From the NCBI GenBank assembly GCA_944321515.1, contig CALULO010000004.1, positions 124,001-188,000 of the forward strand: a stretch of DNA of 64,000 bases. Reading direction: 5' to 3'. Positions 25,967-35,032 of this stretch are shown here, one piece after another. The stretch is from an uncultured Atopobiaceae bacterium. Lineage in GTDB: Bacteria; Actinomycetota; Coriobacteriia; Coriobacteriales; Atopobiaceae. Under the pieces are notes generated by a model. That model was given only the letters and a program-made list of their open reading frames with translations. It had not been told where the DNA came from and made no database searches. The position numbers and the translations under genes are program-made. Positions within the stretch are counted from its first letter, which is position 1. Every line of letters begins with the position of its first letter.

Positions 25967-27739
25967 ATGTCACTCACGAGAAGCGAGTTCAAGGTTCTGC
26001 AGGCCCTTTCCAACACGGGAGAGCCCCTTACACAGAGTGCCCTTTCTGATGATGCCGACCTCCCCCTCGAAGCGGTCGACGCCGCCCTGGGATCATGCAC
26101 GCAGAGCGGCCTTGTCGAAGACGGCCGCATCACCGAGCGGGGCATCGAGGCGCTTGAGCCCTACCGCGTGCAGAACGCCATAATCATGGCGGCGGGACTC
26201 TCCAGCCGCTTTGTTCCGCTCTCATACGAGCGCCCCAAGGGGATGCTGCGCGTTAAGGGGGAGGTCCTGATTGAACGGCAGATCAAGCAGCTCCTCAATC
26301 GCGGCATCACAGACATCACCGTGGTGGTTGGCTACAAGAAGGAGTACTTCTTCTACCTGGCCGCCAAGTACGGCGTCAAGATTCTTGTGAACGACGCGTA
26401 CGCCGAGAAGAACAACAGCTGGACGCTCTGGCTGGCACGCAACCAGCTTGGCAACACCTACGTCTGCTCGTCAGACGACTACTTCACCGACAACCCGTTC
26501 GAGCGATACGTCTACAAGTCCTACTACGCCGCCGAGTACGTAGGCGGCCCCACGGACGAGTGGTGCCTTGGCACCGACCCCGACGGCCGAATCACGTCTG
26601 TGAGCATAGGCGGCCACGACTCCTGGACCATGCTCGGACAGGTCTACTTTGACCGGCAGTTCTCGAAGGACTTCGTTCCCCTGCTCGGGGACGCCCTGAA
26701 GCGACCTGGGGCTAACGGCAAGCTCTGGGAGGCTGTCTATGTGGACAACCTCGAGGCGCTTGACATGGAGATCCGTCGTTACCCGGAGGGCGTCATCCAC
26801 GAGTTCGACTCGCTCGCCGAGCTTGAGAGCTTTGACCCCGAGTTCATCTCCAACGTCGACTCCGCCATCTTCGACAACATCGTCAGCGTGCTCGGCTGCC
26901 GACGCGAGGAGATACGTGACTTCTACCCTCTCAAGCAGGGAATCACCAACCTCTCGTGCCACTTCACCACGGATGGGGGCGAGTGGGTCTACCGTCACCC
27001 GGGCGTAGGGACCGAGCTGCTCATCAACCGCAAGGACGAGGTGGCAGCGCTCGAGGTCGCCCACGAAATCGGCGTTGACGACACCTTTGTCTTTGAGGAC
27101 CCAAGGCGCGGCTGGAAGATCTCCCGGTTCGTCCCGAACAGCCACCAGCCCAACCCGCACGATCCCGCCCAGGCGGGGCGGATGATGCGCATGGCGCGCC
27201 TCGTCCACACAAGCGGCGCCGCCGTGGAGAACCGCTTTGACTTCGGTGACGAGGCGCGCCGCTATGCGTCCCTCCTGCGCCGGCGCGGGCCCATCGACAT
27301 CCCCGGCTACGACGAGATGGCGGAGAAGGTCGCTCGGCTCGAAGGCTGCGTGCGGGCGGACAACGCGCCGACCTGCCTCTGCCACAACGACTTCTTTGCG
27401 CTCAACTTCCTCGTCGACGCAAACGACAAGTACTATCTCATTGACTGGGAGTACGCCGGCATGGGCGACTACGCAAACGACTTCGGCACCTTCGCCGTCT
27501 GCGATCAGCTTGACGAGGGCGAGATGCGCACGGCGCTCGAGGCCTACTTCGGCCGCACGCCCACCGAGCAAGAGTGGCGTCACAACCTCGCGCACGTGGC
27601 CCTCGCCGGGTGGTGCTGGTACCTCTGGGCCCTGCTCAAGGAGGCCGAGGGGGACAACGTGGGAAAGTGGCTCTACATCTACTACAACGGGACGAGCAGC
27701 TACCTTGACAAGGCGCTCGCGCTCTATGGGGAGGCGTAG
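25967..27739 (+). CDS. HTH - choline-phosphate cytidylyltransferase (LicC) - choline kinase (LicA) fusion
   Basis: A 590-residue three-part protein. Residues 1-65 look like a winged helix (SEFKVLQALSNTGEPLTQSALSD...LVEDGRITERG). From about 70, IIMAAGLSSRFVPLSYERPKGMLRVKGE is the nucleotidyltransferase motif of LicC-type CTP:phosphocholine cytidylyltransferases. From about 315 a choline-kinase-like domain follows, with LCHNDFFALNFL (about 470; catalytic Asp/Asn) and YLIDWEYAGMGDYANDF (metal-binding Asp). It should phosphorylate choline and activate it to CDP-choline. licB follows 2 bp downstream and licD is divergent. The HTH part may be regulatory or only structural. Confidence 0.88.
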   Translation: MSLTRSEFKVLQALSNTGEPLTQSALSDDADLPLEAVDAALGSCTQSGLVEDGRITERGIEALEPYRVQNAIIMAAGLSSRFVPLSYERPKGMLRVKGEVLIERQIKQLLNRGITDITVVVGYKKEYFFYLAAKYGVKILVNDAYAEKNNSWTLWLARNQLGNTYVCSSDDYFTDNPFERYVYKSYYAAEYVGGPTDEWCLGTDPDGRITSVSIGGHDSWTMLGQVYFDRQFSKDFVPLLGDALKRPGANGKLWEAVYVDNLEALDMEIRRYPEGVIHEFDSLAELESFDPEFISNVDSAIFDNIVSVLGCRREEIRDFYPLKQGITNLSCHFTTDGGEWVYRHPGVGTELLINRKDEVAALEVAHEIGVDDTFVFEDPRRGWKISRFVPNSHQPNPHDPAQAGRMMRMARLVHTSGAAVENRFDFGDEARRYASLLRRRGPIDIPGYDEMAEKVARLEGCVRADNAPTCLCHNDFFALNFLVDANDKYYLIDWEYAGMGDYANDFGTFAVCDQLDEGEMRTALEAYFGRTPTEQEWRHNLAHVALAGWCWYLWALLKEAEGDNVGKWLYIYYNGTSSYLDKALALYGEA

Positions 27740-27741
27740 GC

Positions 27742-28677
27742 GTGCGCTTTGGCGTCATGAGCGGAGTCCTCTGGGGGCTCGACACCGTCGTGCTGGGAGT
27801 TGCCCTGGCACTCGCCCCCTATGCGGGCGGCGGCGCGCTCGGCGTTGCGGCGATAGCGGGCTCCTTTCTGCATGACGCCTTTTGCACCGGCTGGCTTTTC
27901 CTCTACATGCTCGCGCGCGGGCGCCTCTCCGACACGATGCGCGCCCTGCGCACCAGAAGCGGGCTCGTGGTAATCTGCGGCGCGCTCCTCGGCGGCCCCA
28001 TCGGCATGACCGGCTACGTCCTTGCCATCAACAACATCGGGCCCGCCTACACCGCCGTCATCTCCACGTTCTACCCCGCCTTCGGCGCGCTCCTCTCCTT
28101 CCTGCTCCTCGGTGAGCGCATGCGAGGCGGCCAGCTCGTCGCCCTCTTCGTCGCCCTGCTTGGCGTCATGGCCATGGGCACTGCCTCCGCGGGCGACGCC
28201 CCGGCAGGCAACGCGCTGGTCGGGCTTGCCGGGGCGATGCTCGCCGTTGTTGGCTGGGGCTCAGAGGCGGTCCTGTGCGCGTGGGGCATGCGGGACGACG
28301 CCCTGGACAACGAGACGGCGCTCCAAATCCGTGAGACGGCCTCCGCGCTGACCTACGCGGTTGTGGTGCTCCCCCTCCTGGGGGCCTGGCACTTTACGGC
28401 CAGCGCCGTCCCAAGCGTGGCCACGGGGGTCGTCGCGCTCTCGGGGCTTGCCGGCGCCACCTCCTACCTCTTCTACTACAGGGCCATATCACAGGTCGGG
28501 GCGGCCCGGGCGATGGCCCTCAACGTCTCCTACTCCGCCTGGGCGGTTGCCTTCAGCTTCCTGCTGCAGGGGAGCGTGCCGAGCACGGCAACGCTCGTCT
28601 GCTGCGTGGTCGTCCTCGCGGGCACGACGCTTGCTGCCACGGACTGGAACGAGCTGTTCGGCCGGAGGCGCGCTTAG
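27742..28677 (+). CDS. licB: DMT-superfamily choline permease (LicB-like)
   Basis: A 311-residue membrane protein with about ten hydrophobic helices and two EamA-like halves. FYPAFGALLSFLLLGERM is a typical DMT motif. Directly coupled to licC-licA (GTG start 2 bp after the stop; GGGGAGGC at proper distance, whereas ATG 27757 is too far), it matches the LicB position and type, so choline uptake is the likely role. Specificity is inferred from context. Confidence 0.82.
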   Translation: MRFGVMSGVLWGLDTVVLGVALALAPYAGGGALGVAAIAGSFLHDAFCTGWLFLYMLARGRLSDTMRALRTRSGLVVICGALLGGPIGMTGYVLAINNIGPAYTAVISTFYPAFGALLSFLLLGERMRGGQLVALFVALLGVMAMGTASAGDAPAGNALVGLAGAMLAVVGWGSEAVLCAWGMRDDALDNETALQIRETASALTYAVVVLPLLGAWHFTASAVPSVATGVVALSGLAGATSYLFYYRAISQVGAARAMALNVSYSAWAVAFSFLLQGSVPSTATLVCCVVVLAGTTLAATDWNELFGRRRA

Positions 28678-28719
28678 GCTATACTGGGGCGCTGTAGCGT
28701 CACTGGCAAATGGAGACAT

Positions 28720-29400
28720 ATGCGCGTACTTGCAATCATCCCGGCCTACAACGAGGAGGAGTCCCTCGCCTCAACGGTCGACGAGTTTCTCGCTGCGAAG
28801 ACGGACTGCGACTATCTGGTGGTAAACGACGGCTCCTCGGACGGCACGGAGCGCGTGTGCCGGGAGCACGGCTATCGCCACGTGACTCACCCCACCAACC
28901 TCGGCCTCACCGGCGGTGTTCAGACGGGCATGAAGTACGCCCTCTCTCACGGCTACGACGCCGCCATCCAGTTTGACGCCGACGGCCAGCACGTCCCCAC
29001 CTACATCCCCGCCATGGTCGCGGAGATGGAACGCACAGGAGCGGACATAGTCATCGGGTCGCGCTTTGTGAACGAGCGTAAGTCCCTCTCGGCGCGCATG
29101 CTGGGCTCACGCCTCATTGCGGGCATCATTCGCCTGACCACCGGCCAGGCCATCGCAGATCCCACCTCGGGGATGCGCCTGTTCAACCGTGCCATGATGG
29201 AGCAGTTTGCACGGCGCTTCGACTTTGGGCCGGAGCCGGACTCAGTGGCCTACCTCTTGCGCCACGGGGCAAAGGTCCGTGAGGTCCAGGTTGAGATGCG
29301 CGAGCGCCAGGCGGGCGAGAGCTACCTCAACTTCGCCAAGTCAATCTCCTACATGGCGCGAACGTGCACGTCAATCCTCTTCGTCCAGTGGTTCAGGTGA
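28720..29400 (+). CDS. Dolichol-phosphate-mannose-synthase-like GT2
   Basis: A 226-residue GT2: RVLAIIPAYNEEESLASTV, VVNDGSSDGTERVC, HPTNLGLTGGVQTGM, AIQFDADGQHVPTYIP, ADIVIGSRFV. This pattern is that of polyprenyl-phosphate hexosyltransferases, which make lipid-linked single sugars for use outside the membrane. A TATACT-like -10 element lies at about 28680. It is followed closely by a DUF2304 gene and faces a DUF6541 gene, a combination often seen in actinobacterial glycan loci. Confidence 0.88.
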   Translation: MRVLAIIPAYNEEESLASTVDEFLAAKTDCDYLVVNDGSSDGTERVCREHGYRHVTHPTNLGLTGGVQTGMKYALSHGYDAAIQFDADGQHVPTYIPAMVAEMERTGADIVIGSRFVNERKSLSARMLGSRLIAGIIRLTTGQAIADPTSGMRLFNRAMMEQFARRFDFGPEPDSVAYLLRHGAKVREVQVEMRERQAGESYLNFAKSISYMARTCTSILFVQWFR

Positions 29401-29404
29401 TTCC

Positions 29405-29734
29405 ATGAGCATTGCACTGAGGCTCTCACTTATCGTCTGCTCGCTCCTCATCCTCTTTTTCGTGATGCGTCGCATCAAGAAGTCAGGACTGGAGATAACC
29501 GACTCCATCTTCTGGCTGTTCATCTCTGCGGCACTCATCGTGATCGCAGTGTTCCCACAGATTGCCTATTGGGCGGCCGGTCTGCTGGGTTTTGACGCAC
29601 CGGCGAACTTTGTCTTCTGCTGTGGCATCATCGTCCTTCTGGTCCGCACCTTCGCACAGGACCAGAAGATTTGCCAGCTTAAGAAGAGGCTCATGACGCT
29701 CGTTCAGGAAGAGGCGCTACGCAACGTAAAGTAA
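29405..29734 (+). CDS. DUF2304 membrane protein
   Basis: A 109-residue protein with three hydrophobic segments (LSLIVCSLLILFFVMRRI; IFWLFISAALIVIAVFP; NFVFCCGIIVLLVRTF) and a charged C-terminal helix (QDQKICQLKKRL), the DUF2304 layout. The ATG is 5 bp after the GT2 stop, so the pair is an operon. Such proteins commonly accompany polyprenyl-phosphate glycosyltransferases and may anchor or assist them; the function is not proven. Confidence 0.85.
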   Translation: MSIALRLSLIVCSLLILFFVMRRIKKSGLEITDSIFWLFISAALIVIAVFPQIAYWAAGLLGFDAPANFVFCCGIIVLLVRTFAQDQKICQLKKRLMTLVQEEALRNVK

Positions 29735-29738
29735 GCCG

Positions 29739-31778
29739 TTAATTAGCGCCAGTTATTCGATAGAGCGCCATATCGCCGCTAGAAAGGACAAGGGAGAAGC
29801 CGGGCGTGTTGTCTGTAATGCTCTCAATCCCTGTCCACATATCGCGCTGATATGTATGAAAGACCCCGCGCTTTCCTTCAGTGTCTGGACGATCCAATAT
29901 GAGCACATAGTCCGCCCCGACCGTTTCAATAGCCGCGCGCGTCTCGCTATCATTCACATAGTCAGAAAGTTTTGTTCTAATGAGCTGACTATTCGCGCTT
30001 TCCGCGTCCCCGATGCCGCCGCGGTGATAGTAAACGTCAATGCCGTATATCCCATAAAGGAATGCACTGCCGTCGTCCGGAACATTAATAACCACCGAAC
30101 CTGCTGGTACGTTCGCGAAGGCCTCAGATATAAACCGTTGCTCGTCGCTATCTAAGATACTTACGAAATCCGGCGAAGAAAGACTTCTGAGGCTAGCGGC
30201 CAATTGACCAAACGACGTCATCGCATCCTCCCCCTCAATATTAAGCGGCCTTGGATAGTAGAAGCAGAACACAAATATCACAGCCGTACCTAGGAATAGA
30301 AACTTCTCTACGAAAGGTGAGAGAGCATCATGCCTTAACACCAGGCGCACTAAACTAACGGCTCCCCCCATAATCCAAGAAAGCCCTAGACTCGCCGGGA
30401 TTACTCCATAGAGTGCAAGCATTGCGGCGGTTCTCGCTGGATCTGTGTACCAAAACCCTGAAAGTAAATGCTTCAAGGTCCCATCAGAGGAGGTGTCAAC
30501 AATATAAATCAGAGCTAGGAATGCATACAGGGCGGCTAGCCATATCCGTCTCTCCCGCTGAGCAAAAATGGAATAAAGCAATCCGATTAATACAAGTATT
30601 GCGAGCACCCACTGAGCTGGAGCATCCTGCCCCAAAGACAGCGTCAGCACATTGGCTATCGCCTGCGAGCAACTTGCATACGACGCCCAGGAGAAGCTAA
30701 CAACTCCCTTCATGAGGGGGGATACGAATGCAGCAACCCATATGAGGACAACCGCCACAGTCCAAGCGATAACAAAAAGACAACCCCTTGCCCTAGAATC
30801 AGCAGCGGCGAAGATAGCATGCGCCACGTAGAAGGCGGCAAACAATCCCACAGTAAAAACCGCATTAGTCTGAACAAAAACCAGGGCAACAAGAGAGCAG
30901 GCGAAGAGCACAGCGTATTTAATTCGCTGGGCGCTATTCAACTCATCTTTAAATATGCTGATAAAGAGAAGAACGGATGATGGTACAAGAGCAAACGCGG
31001 CAGCCTGAGGAAATTGCTCTCCTCTAAGAAGGATTGCCCATGGAAAGGCTGCAAATGCGACCGCACAAACAGAGCCCGCAACCAAAACACGGTCGTTCTT
31101 TGGAAAGAGCACTCTCAGAAGTCCCCAGAAACCAACTGGATACACAACTCCACATAGAACGGCATTGGTTACGTTAGCGGCAACGACAACTTGAGCATCT
31201 GTAGCTCCAACTAGCATTGCGCAAAGCACGTGCCATAACGCCGGATAAAACGCCCCCGCGTTGCTATCTAGGGGGATTGAGGCCAGGGCATCGTTGAGCG
31301 GATATATCGACGCGCTAAGTGACGAATAATTCCCTGACTCAAGGAAGCTGCGCACTAGGTTGACGTGATAAACGGTATCAAACCCTTGGATGAGCGTGTC
31401 AGTCCCGCCCAGATAGTGAAAGAAGAGTGAAAAAAGAACCACGGAAACAGTCACGGAGACTCCGAGGGAAACCCAACAGATCGAATTGGAGGGCACAACA
31501 TCCTGTGACAACTCTTTGCGCAATCTATGTCCCTGATTCATAACGAACCGGATGAGAAAAGCTAGTAAAGACACCACCAGCGCAGGAAAAAAAATGCTCA
31601 TCCAGCCGCAAGCCACGCCAAGTATCGGAAGGACAATGCTGAACACGGTATATGCGAAAATCGAAATAATGGGTGCGCAGGAAAAGCTCACTGCCTTACA
31701 GCATCCCAATGCACGCAAGACAAGGATTCCGGGCACAAACAGAAACAGAACGCTAACGAGAGCATAGAGAGCAGGCAT
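29739..31778 (-). CDS. DUF6541-type polytopic membrane protein, putative glycosyltransferase
   Basis: A 679-residue protein starting MPALYALVSVLFLFVPGILVLRALG, with a dozen or more transmembrane helices and a soluble C-terminal domain (about 560-679). It matches actinobacterial DUF6541 proteins, thought to be GT-C-type enzymes using lipid-phospho-sugar donors. Its GC is lower than that of its neighbours, suggesting a different history. It converges on the DUF2304 gene with only 4 bp between stops. Confidence 0.7.
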   Translation of the reverse strand: MPALYALVSVLFLFVPGILVLRALGCCKAVSFSCAPIISIFAYTVFSIVLPILGVACGWMSIFFPALVVSLLAFLIRFVMNQGHRLRKELSQDVVPSNSICWVSLGVSVTVSVVLFSLFFHYLGGTDTLIQGFDTVYHVNLVRSFLESGNYSSLSASIYPLNDALASIPLDSNAGAFYPALWHVLCAMLVGATDAQVVVAANVTNAVLCGVVYPVGFWGLLRVLFPKNDRVLVAGSVCAVAFAAFPWAILLRGEQFPQAAAFALVPSSVLLFISIFKDELNSAQRIKYAVLFACSLVALVFVQTNAVFTVGLFAAFYVAHAIFAAADSRARGCLFVIAWTVAVVLIWVAAFVSPLMKGVVSFSWASYASCSQAIANVLTLSLGQDAPAQWVLAILVLIGLLYSIFAQRERRIWLAALYAFLALIYIVDTSSDGTLKHLLSGFWYTDPARTAAMLALYGVIPASLGLSWIMGGAVSLVRLVLRHDALSPFVEKFLFLGTAVIFVFCFYYPRPLNIEGEDAMTSFGQLAASLRSLSSPDFVSILDSDEQRFISEAFANVPAGSVVINVPDDGSAFLYGIYGIDVYYHRGGIGDAESANSQLIRTKLSDYVNDSETRAAIETVGADYVLILDRPDTEGKRGVFHTYQRDMWTGIESITDNTPGFSLVLSSGDMALYRITGAN

Positions 31779-32014
31779 TGGTCTAAGCCCTTCCCGAGAT
31801 GAGCAACACACTGACCCATCGTAGACTGCAATTGATTCTCAATGATAGCCCAATGCGCCCACATATCAGCGACTTTAGACAAGCACAAGCGGTCGAATAG
31901 ACAAGCCCGTCCCGCCCATCTAATAATTCGAGAATACACTTACTATATTTATTGTTAGGCTTCCTTTAGGGAGGACTATCGCATACCTTTGATGGGAGTT
32001 CACACCGGAAAAGT

Positions 32015-33391
32015 CTACCGCCTGCGCATGCAGGCGCGGAAGTGCGTGTCCACATCCGGGCGCCCGGTCGTGAGTCCGGACTCCACGAGCTCGAAGGCCG
32101 CACCTGCCGGGCCGGCGAGAAACGCCTCCACCACGCGCTCGTTCTCCTCGGCCAGGACTGAGCAAGTGGCGTAGACGAGTCTGCCGCCCTCCCCCACGCG
32201 CTCCGCGGCGCTGGCGAGGATCGCCCCTTGAAGCTCGGCAAGCTCTGCCGGTGCCTCAGGCGAGAGCGACCACGCAATCTCCGGGTGACGCGCAAGCGTG
32301 CCCGTCCCGGTGCACGGGGCGTCAACGAAGACCAGGTCAAAGGAGCCGTAGGAGGAATCAAGCGCACGGGCGTCCGCGGCGACGCAGCGCACGTGGTCCG
32401 CCACCCCAGCAGCCTCCATGCGCGCCGCAGCGCGCCCCGAGCGACGGGCATCAGCCTCCACGGACACAATCTCGCACGGGCCGCCGGCCGCCATGGCCGC
32501 GCCCTCCAGGAGCAGCGTCTTCGTACCGCGGCCGGAGCCCACCTCGAGCACGCGCTCCCCCGGCGCCGCCGCGCACGTAAGCGCGACCTCCTGCGCGGCG
32601 AGGTCGCACGGCAGCACGTCGGCACGCTCGACCAGCCCGGAGGGTGCAAGCGCCGCCGGGCGACCAAGCGAGAAGGACCCTGCGAGCGGGCCGGGCTCCG
32701 GCGCGCAGCCCGCCCTCTCGAGCAGCTCCGCGACCACGGCCTCGTCGACGCTCAGGCGCGCGCGGTTGGCGGCGACCCAGGAGCCTGCGGGCTCGAGCGC
32801 GCGGCGCGCCCACGCAGCGGCGCGCTCAGGGCCAAGCGAAGCCAGCGCGCGCTCAGCCAGCCACCTTGGCAGGGCGCCAACACGGGCCAGGTCAGAGGCA
32901 CCAAACATCCTGGACTCAACACGAGCGTGCGACGCCGCGAGCGCGGGCACGTCCTCCTCCGCAACGCGGTGCAGCACCGCGTTGGCAAGGCCAGCTGCCC
33001 GCGGGGCAACGCCGCGCACGAGCTCCACGCCCTGGCTCACGCACGCGTCCGCGCGGTGCCCCAGGTAGAGCAGCTCGAAGGCAGCCAGGCGCAGCGCGTC
33101 ACGCACACGCGGCTCAAGGCGCGCGCCACGTCGCAGGTGGGAGTCAATCACGCGGTCGAGCTCTCCGGAGGCTGCCGTCACGCCCAGCACGAGGCGCGTG
33201 ACAAGGCCACGGTCGCGCTCAGAGAGCTCAGCGAGCACGTCCGCGCCGCGCAGCAGGTCACGGGCGCGCGCGTCCCGGCGCCGCCGCTTCCCGAGGAACG
33301 CCAGCGCCCTTCGACGAGCCACCGTCGCACGGCCGGGGCCGGAGCTGTCCCCCTTGGTGCGCTCCGCCCGCGCCACTACGCGCGCTCCCAC
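32015..33391 (-). CDS. rsmB: 16S rRNA (cytosine-5) methyltransferase, RsmB type
   Basis: A 458-residue enzyme that methylates C967 of 16S rRNA (E. coli numbering). An N-terminal NusB-like helical domain (about 25-170) precedes a Rossmann methyltransferase: VLEVGSGRGTKTLLLEG (SAM site), FVDAPCTGTGTLARHPEI and VYATCSVLAEENERVV, with both cysteines of RNA m5C methyltransferases. The GTG start at 33391 overlaps the 3' end of fmt by 16 bp, so it is last in the priA-def-fmt-rsmB run. Confidence 0.92.
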   Translation of the reverse strand: MGARVVARAERTKGDSSGPGRATVARRRALAFLGKRRRRDARARDLLRGADVLAELSERDRGLVTRLVLGVTAASGELDRVIDSHLRRGARLEPRVRDALRLAAFELLYLGHRADACVSQGVELVRGVAPRAAGLANAVLHRVAEEDVPALAASHARVESRMFGASDLARVGALPRWLAERALASLGPERAAAWARRALEPAGSWVAANRARLSVDEAVVAELLERAGCAPEPGPLAGSFSLGRPAALAPSGLVERADVLPCDLAAQEVALTCAAAPGERVLEVGSGRGTKTLLLEGAAMAAGGPCEIVSVEADARRSGRAAARMEAAGVADHVRCVAADARALDSSYGSFDLVFVDAPCTGTGTLARHPEIAWSLSPEAPAELAELQGAILASAAERVGEGGRLVYATCSVLAEENERVVEAFLAGPAGAAFELVESGLTTGRPDVDTHFRACMRRR

Positions 33392-34383
33392 GTGAGGGCG
33401 TCACCGCGCAGGCCGGACGCCCAGGCACGTGCCTCCATCTGGCGCTTGCCGTCGGGCTTGACGAGAAGGACCTCCAGCGCGCCGTCGGCACAGCCCAGGA
33501 GCACGCGACCCTGCGCCACGCGCACCGCACCCTGCGCCAGCCCGGAGCCGTCCTCGACGCGGGCGGCGCAGACACGCACGCCGCGCCCAGCAACTACGCA
33601 TCGGGCCGGCGCCGTGTCGCCGGATGCCTGCACGCGCAGGGCGTTCACGCGCGCGTCCTCCGACGGGTCCAGCAGGAGCTCGGCCTTCTCAATCTTGGCG
33701 GCGTGCGTGACGAGAGCCTCATCCTGCTCCGTCCACGTAACGCCGCCGTCCACCACGGCCGGGAGCGTCTTCGCAAGGAGGTCCGCCCCCAGACGCGCAA
33801 GCTCTGACGTGAGCTCCTCGGTGTCCTTCTCGCCGATCTCAGTGGAGGCCTGGGCGCAGTAGGCGCCCGTATCCACCCCGTGGCCGATTCGCATGATGGA
33901 GACACCCGTGCGCTCGTCGCCGGCAAGGATGGAGCGCTGGATGGGCGCCGCGCCGCGCCAGCGCGGCAGCAGCGAGGCGTGCACGTTCACGCAGCCTGCG
34001 GGGGCCAGCGCGAGCACCTCGTCCGGGAGGATGCAGCCGAAGGCCGCCACGCAGATCACGTCCGGCCCCGCCGCGCGGAGCTGGTCGAGCACCTCGGGCG
34101 TGATGCGAGAGCACTCGACCACCGGCAGGCCCAGCTCGAGCGCGCGAGCCTTGACCGGCGAGGGCACGAGCGCCCGCCCGCGGCCGCGCACGGCGTCCGG
34201 GCGAGTCAGCACGAGCGTGACCTCGCACCCCTCGGCAAGGCGCTCGAGCGAGGGCACGGCGAAGTCGGGCGTGCCCATGAAGACGACGCGCAGCCTGCGC
34301 GCCGAGGCGCCGGCGCCAGCGTCGCCACCAGCAACGCTACCGTCTAAAGCATCCGGCATCCCCAGGTTCTTCTCGCCAGCCAT
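33376..34383 (-). CDS. fmt: Methionyl-tRNA formyltransferase
   Basis: A 335-residue enzyme that formylates initiator Met-tRNA using 10-formyl-THF. LRVVFMGTPDFAVPSLERL, VNVHASLLPRWRGAAPIQRSILAGDERTGVSIM and the downstream C-terminal OB-like domain are diagnostic; Asn, His and Asp of the catalytic site are in CVNVHASL and GVDTGAY. The ATG at 34383 follows GGGGAGGACC but gives about 30 residues before the conserved start; the DNA for this extra stretch contains the GGCGAGAAGAAC element, so a later start cannot be excluded. Adjacent to def, as is common. Confidence 0.94.
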   Translation of the reverse strand: MAGEKNLGMPDALDGSVAGGDAGAGASARRLRVVFMGTPDFAVPSLERLAEGCEVTLVLTRPDAVRGRGRALVPSPVKARALELGLPVVECSRITPEVLDQLRAAGPDVICVAAFGCILPDEVLALAPAGCVNVHASLLPRWRGAAPIQRSILAGDERTGVSIMRIGHGVDTGAYCAQASTEIGEKDTEELTSELARLGADLLAKTLPAVVDGGVTWTEQDEALVTHAAKIEKAELLLDPSEDARVNALRVQASGDTAPARCVVAGRGVRVCAARVEDGSGLAQGAVRVAQGRVLLGCADGALEVLLVKPDGKRQMEARAWASGLRGDALTWERA

Positions 34384-34394
34384 ACGGTCCTCCC

Positions 34395-34946
34395 CTACTC
34401 CGCGACCTCGGTCTCGCCCGGGAGGGCGCCGGCTGCCAGGGCCTCCTGGTACTCGCGCTCGGCCTGGGCGCGCGCGATCGGCGCCAGGTGGTCGAACATC
34501 GTCACGCCGTGGATGTGGTCGATCTCATGCTGGAGGCAGACGGCCATGAGGTTGCCCTCGGCCTCGTACTGCATGAGGTCACCGTCGAGGTTGCGGGCCT
34601 GGACCACCACGTGGCTCGGACGGCTCACGGAGACGCTCACGCCCGGGAAGGAGAGGCACCCCTCAGAGCCCTCCTTCTCCGGGCCGTCGGCGGTGACGAC
34701 CTTGGGGTTGATGAGCACGTAGGGGTTCTTCTTGGAGCCCTTACCCGCATAGTCGACGTCGATAACCACGATCTGGCGCATCTCGCCCACCTGCGGGCCG
34801 GCTAGGCCGCAGCCACCCGCGGCGTACATGACCTTGAGCATGTGCTTGGCCAGGGCGCTCACCTCGTCATCGATGACCTCGATGGGCGCGCACTCCTGCG
34901 AGAGGCGCGGGTCCGGAGAGAGCACGATCTCCTTGAGCTCGTTCAT
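34395..34946 (-). CDS. def: Peptide deformylase
   Basis: A 183-residue metalloenzyme removing the N-formyl group from nascent proteins. The three family motifs are present: GCGLAGPQVG (with Gly in place of the usual second Ala), EGCLSFP (metal-binding Cys) and QHEIDHIHG (two His ligands and catalytic Glu). It is followed 11 bp later by fmt, which does the reverse chemistry at initiation. Confidence 0.95.
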   Translation of the reverse strand: MNELKEIVLSPDPRLSQECAPIEVIDDEVSALAKHMLKVMYAAGGCGLAGPQVGEMRQIVVIDVDYAGKGSKKNPYVLINPKVVTADGPEKEGSEGCLSFPGVSVSVSRPSHVVVQARNLDGDLMQYEAEGNLMAVCLQHEIDHIHGVTMFDHLAPIARAQAEREYQEALAAGALPGETEVAE

Positions 34947-35032
34947 GTTCGTAAGTCCTCCTCCTGCCGACGGGCGGTGCCCGGAACGGCGTCAGTGCGC
35001 GGCCGGCGCCCGGTCGCCCGGGCCCGGCGCGG

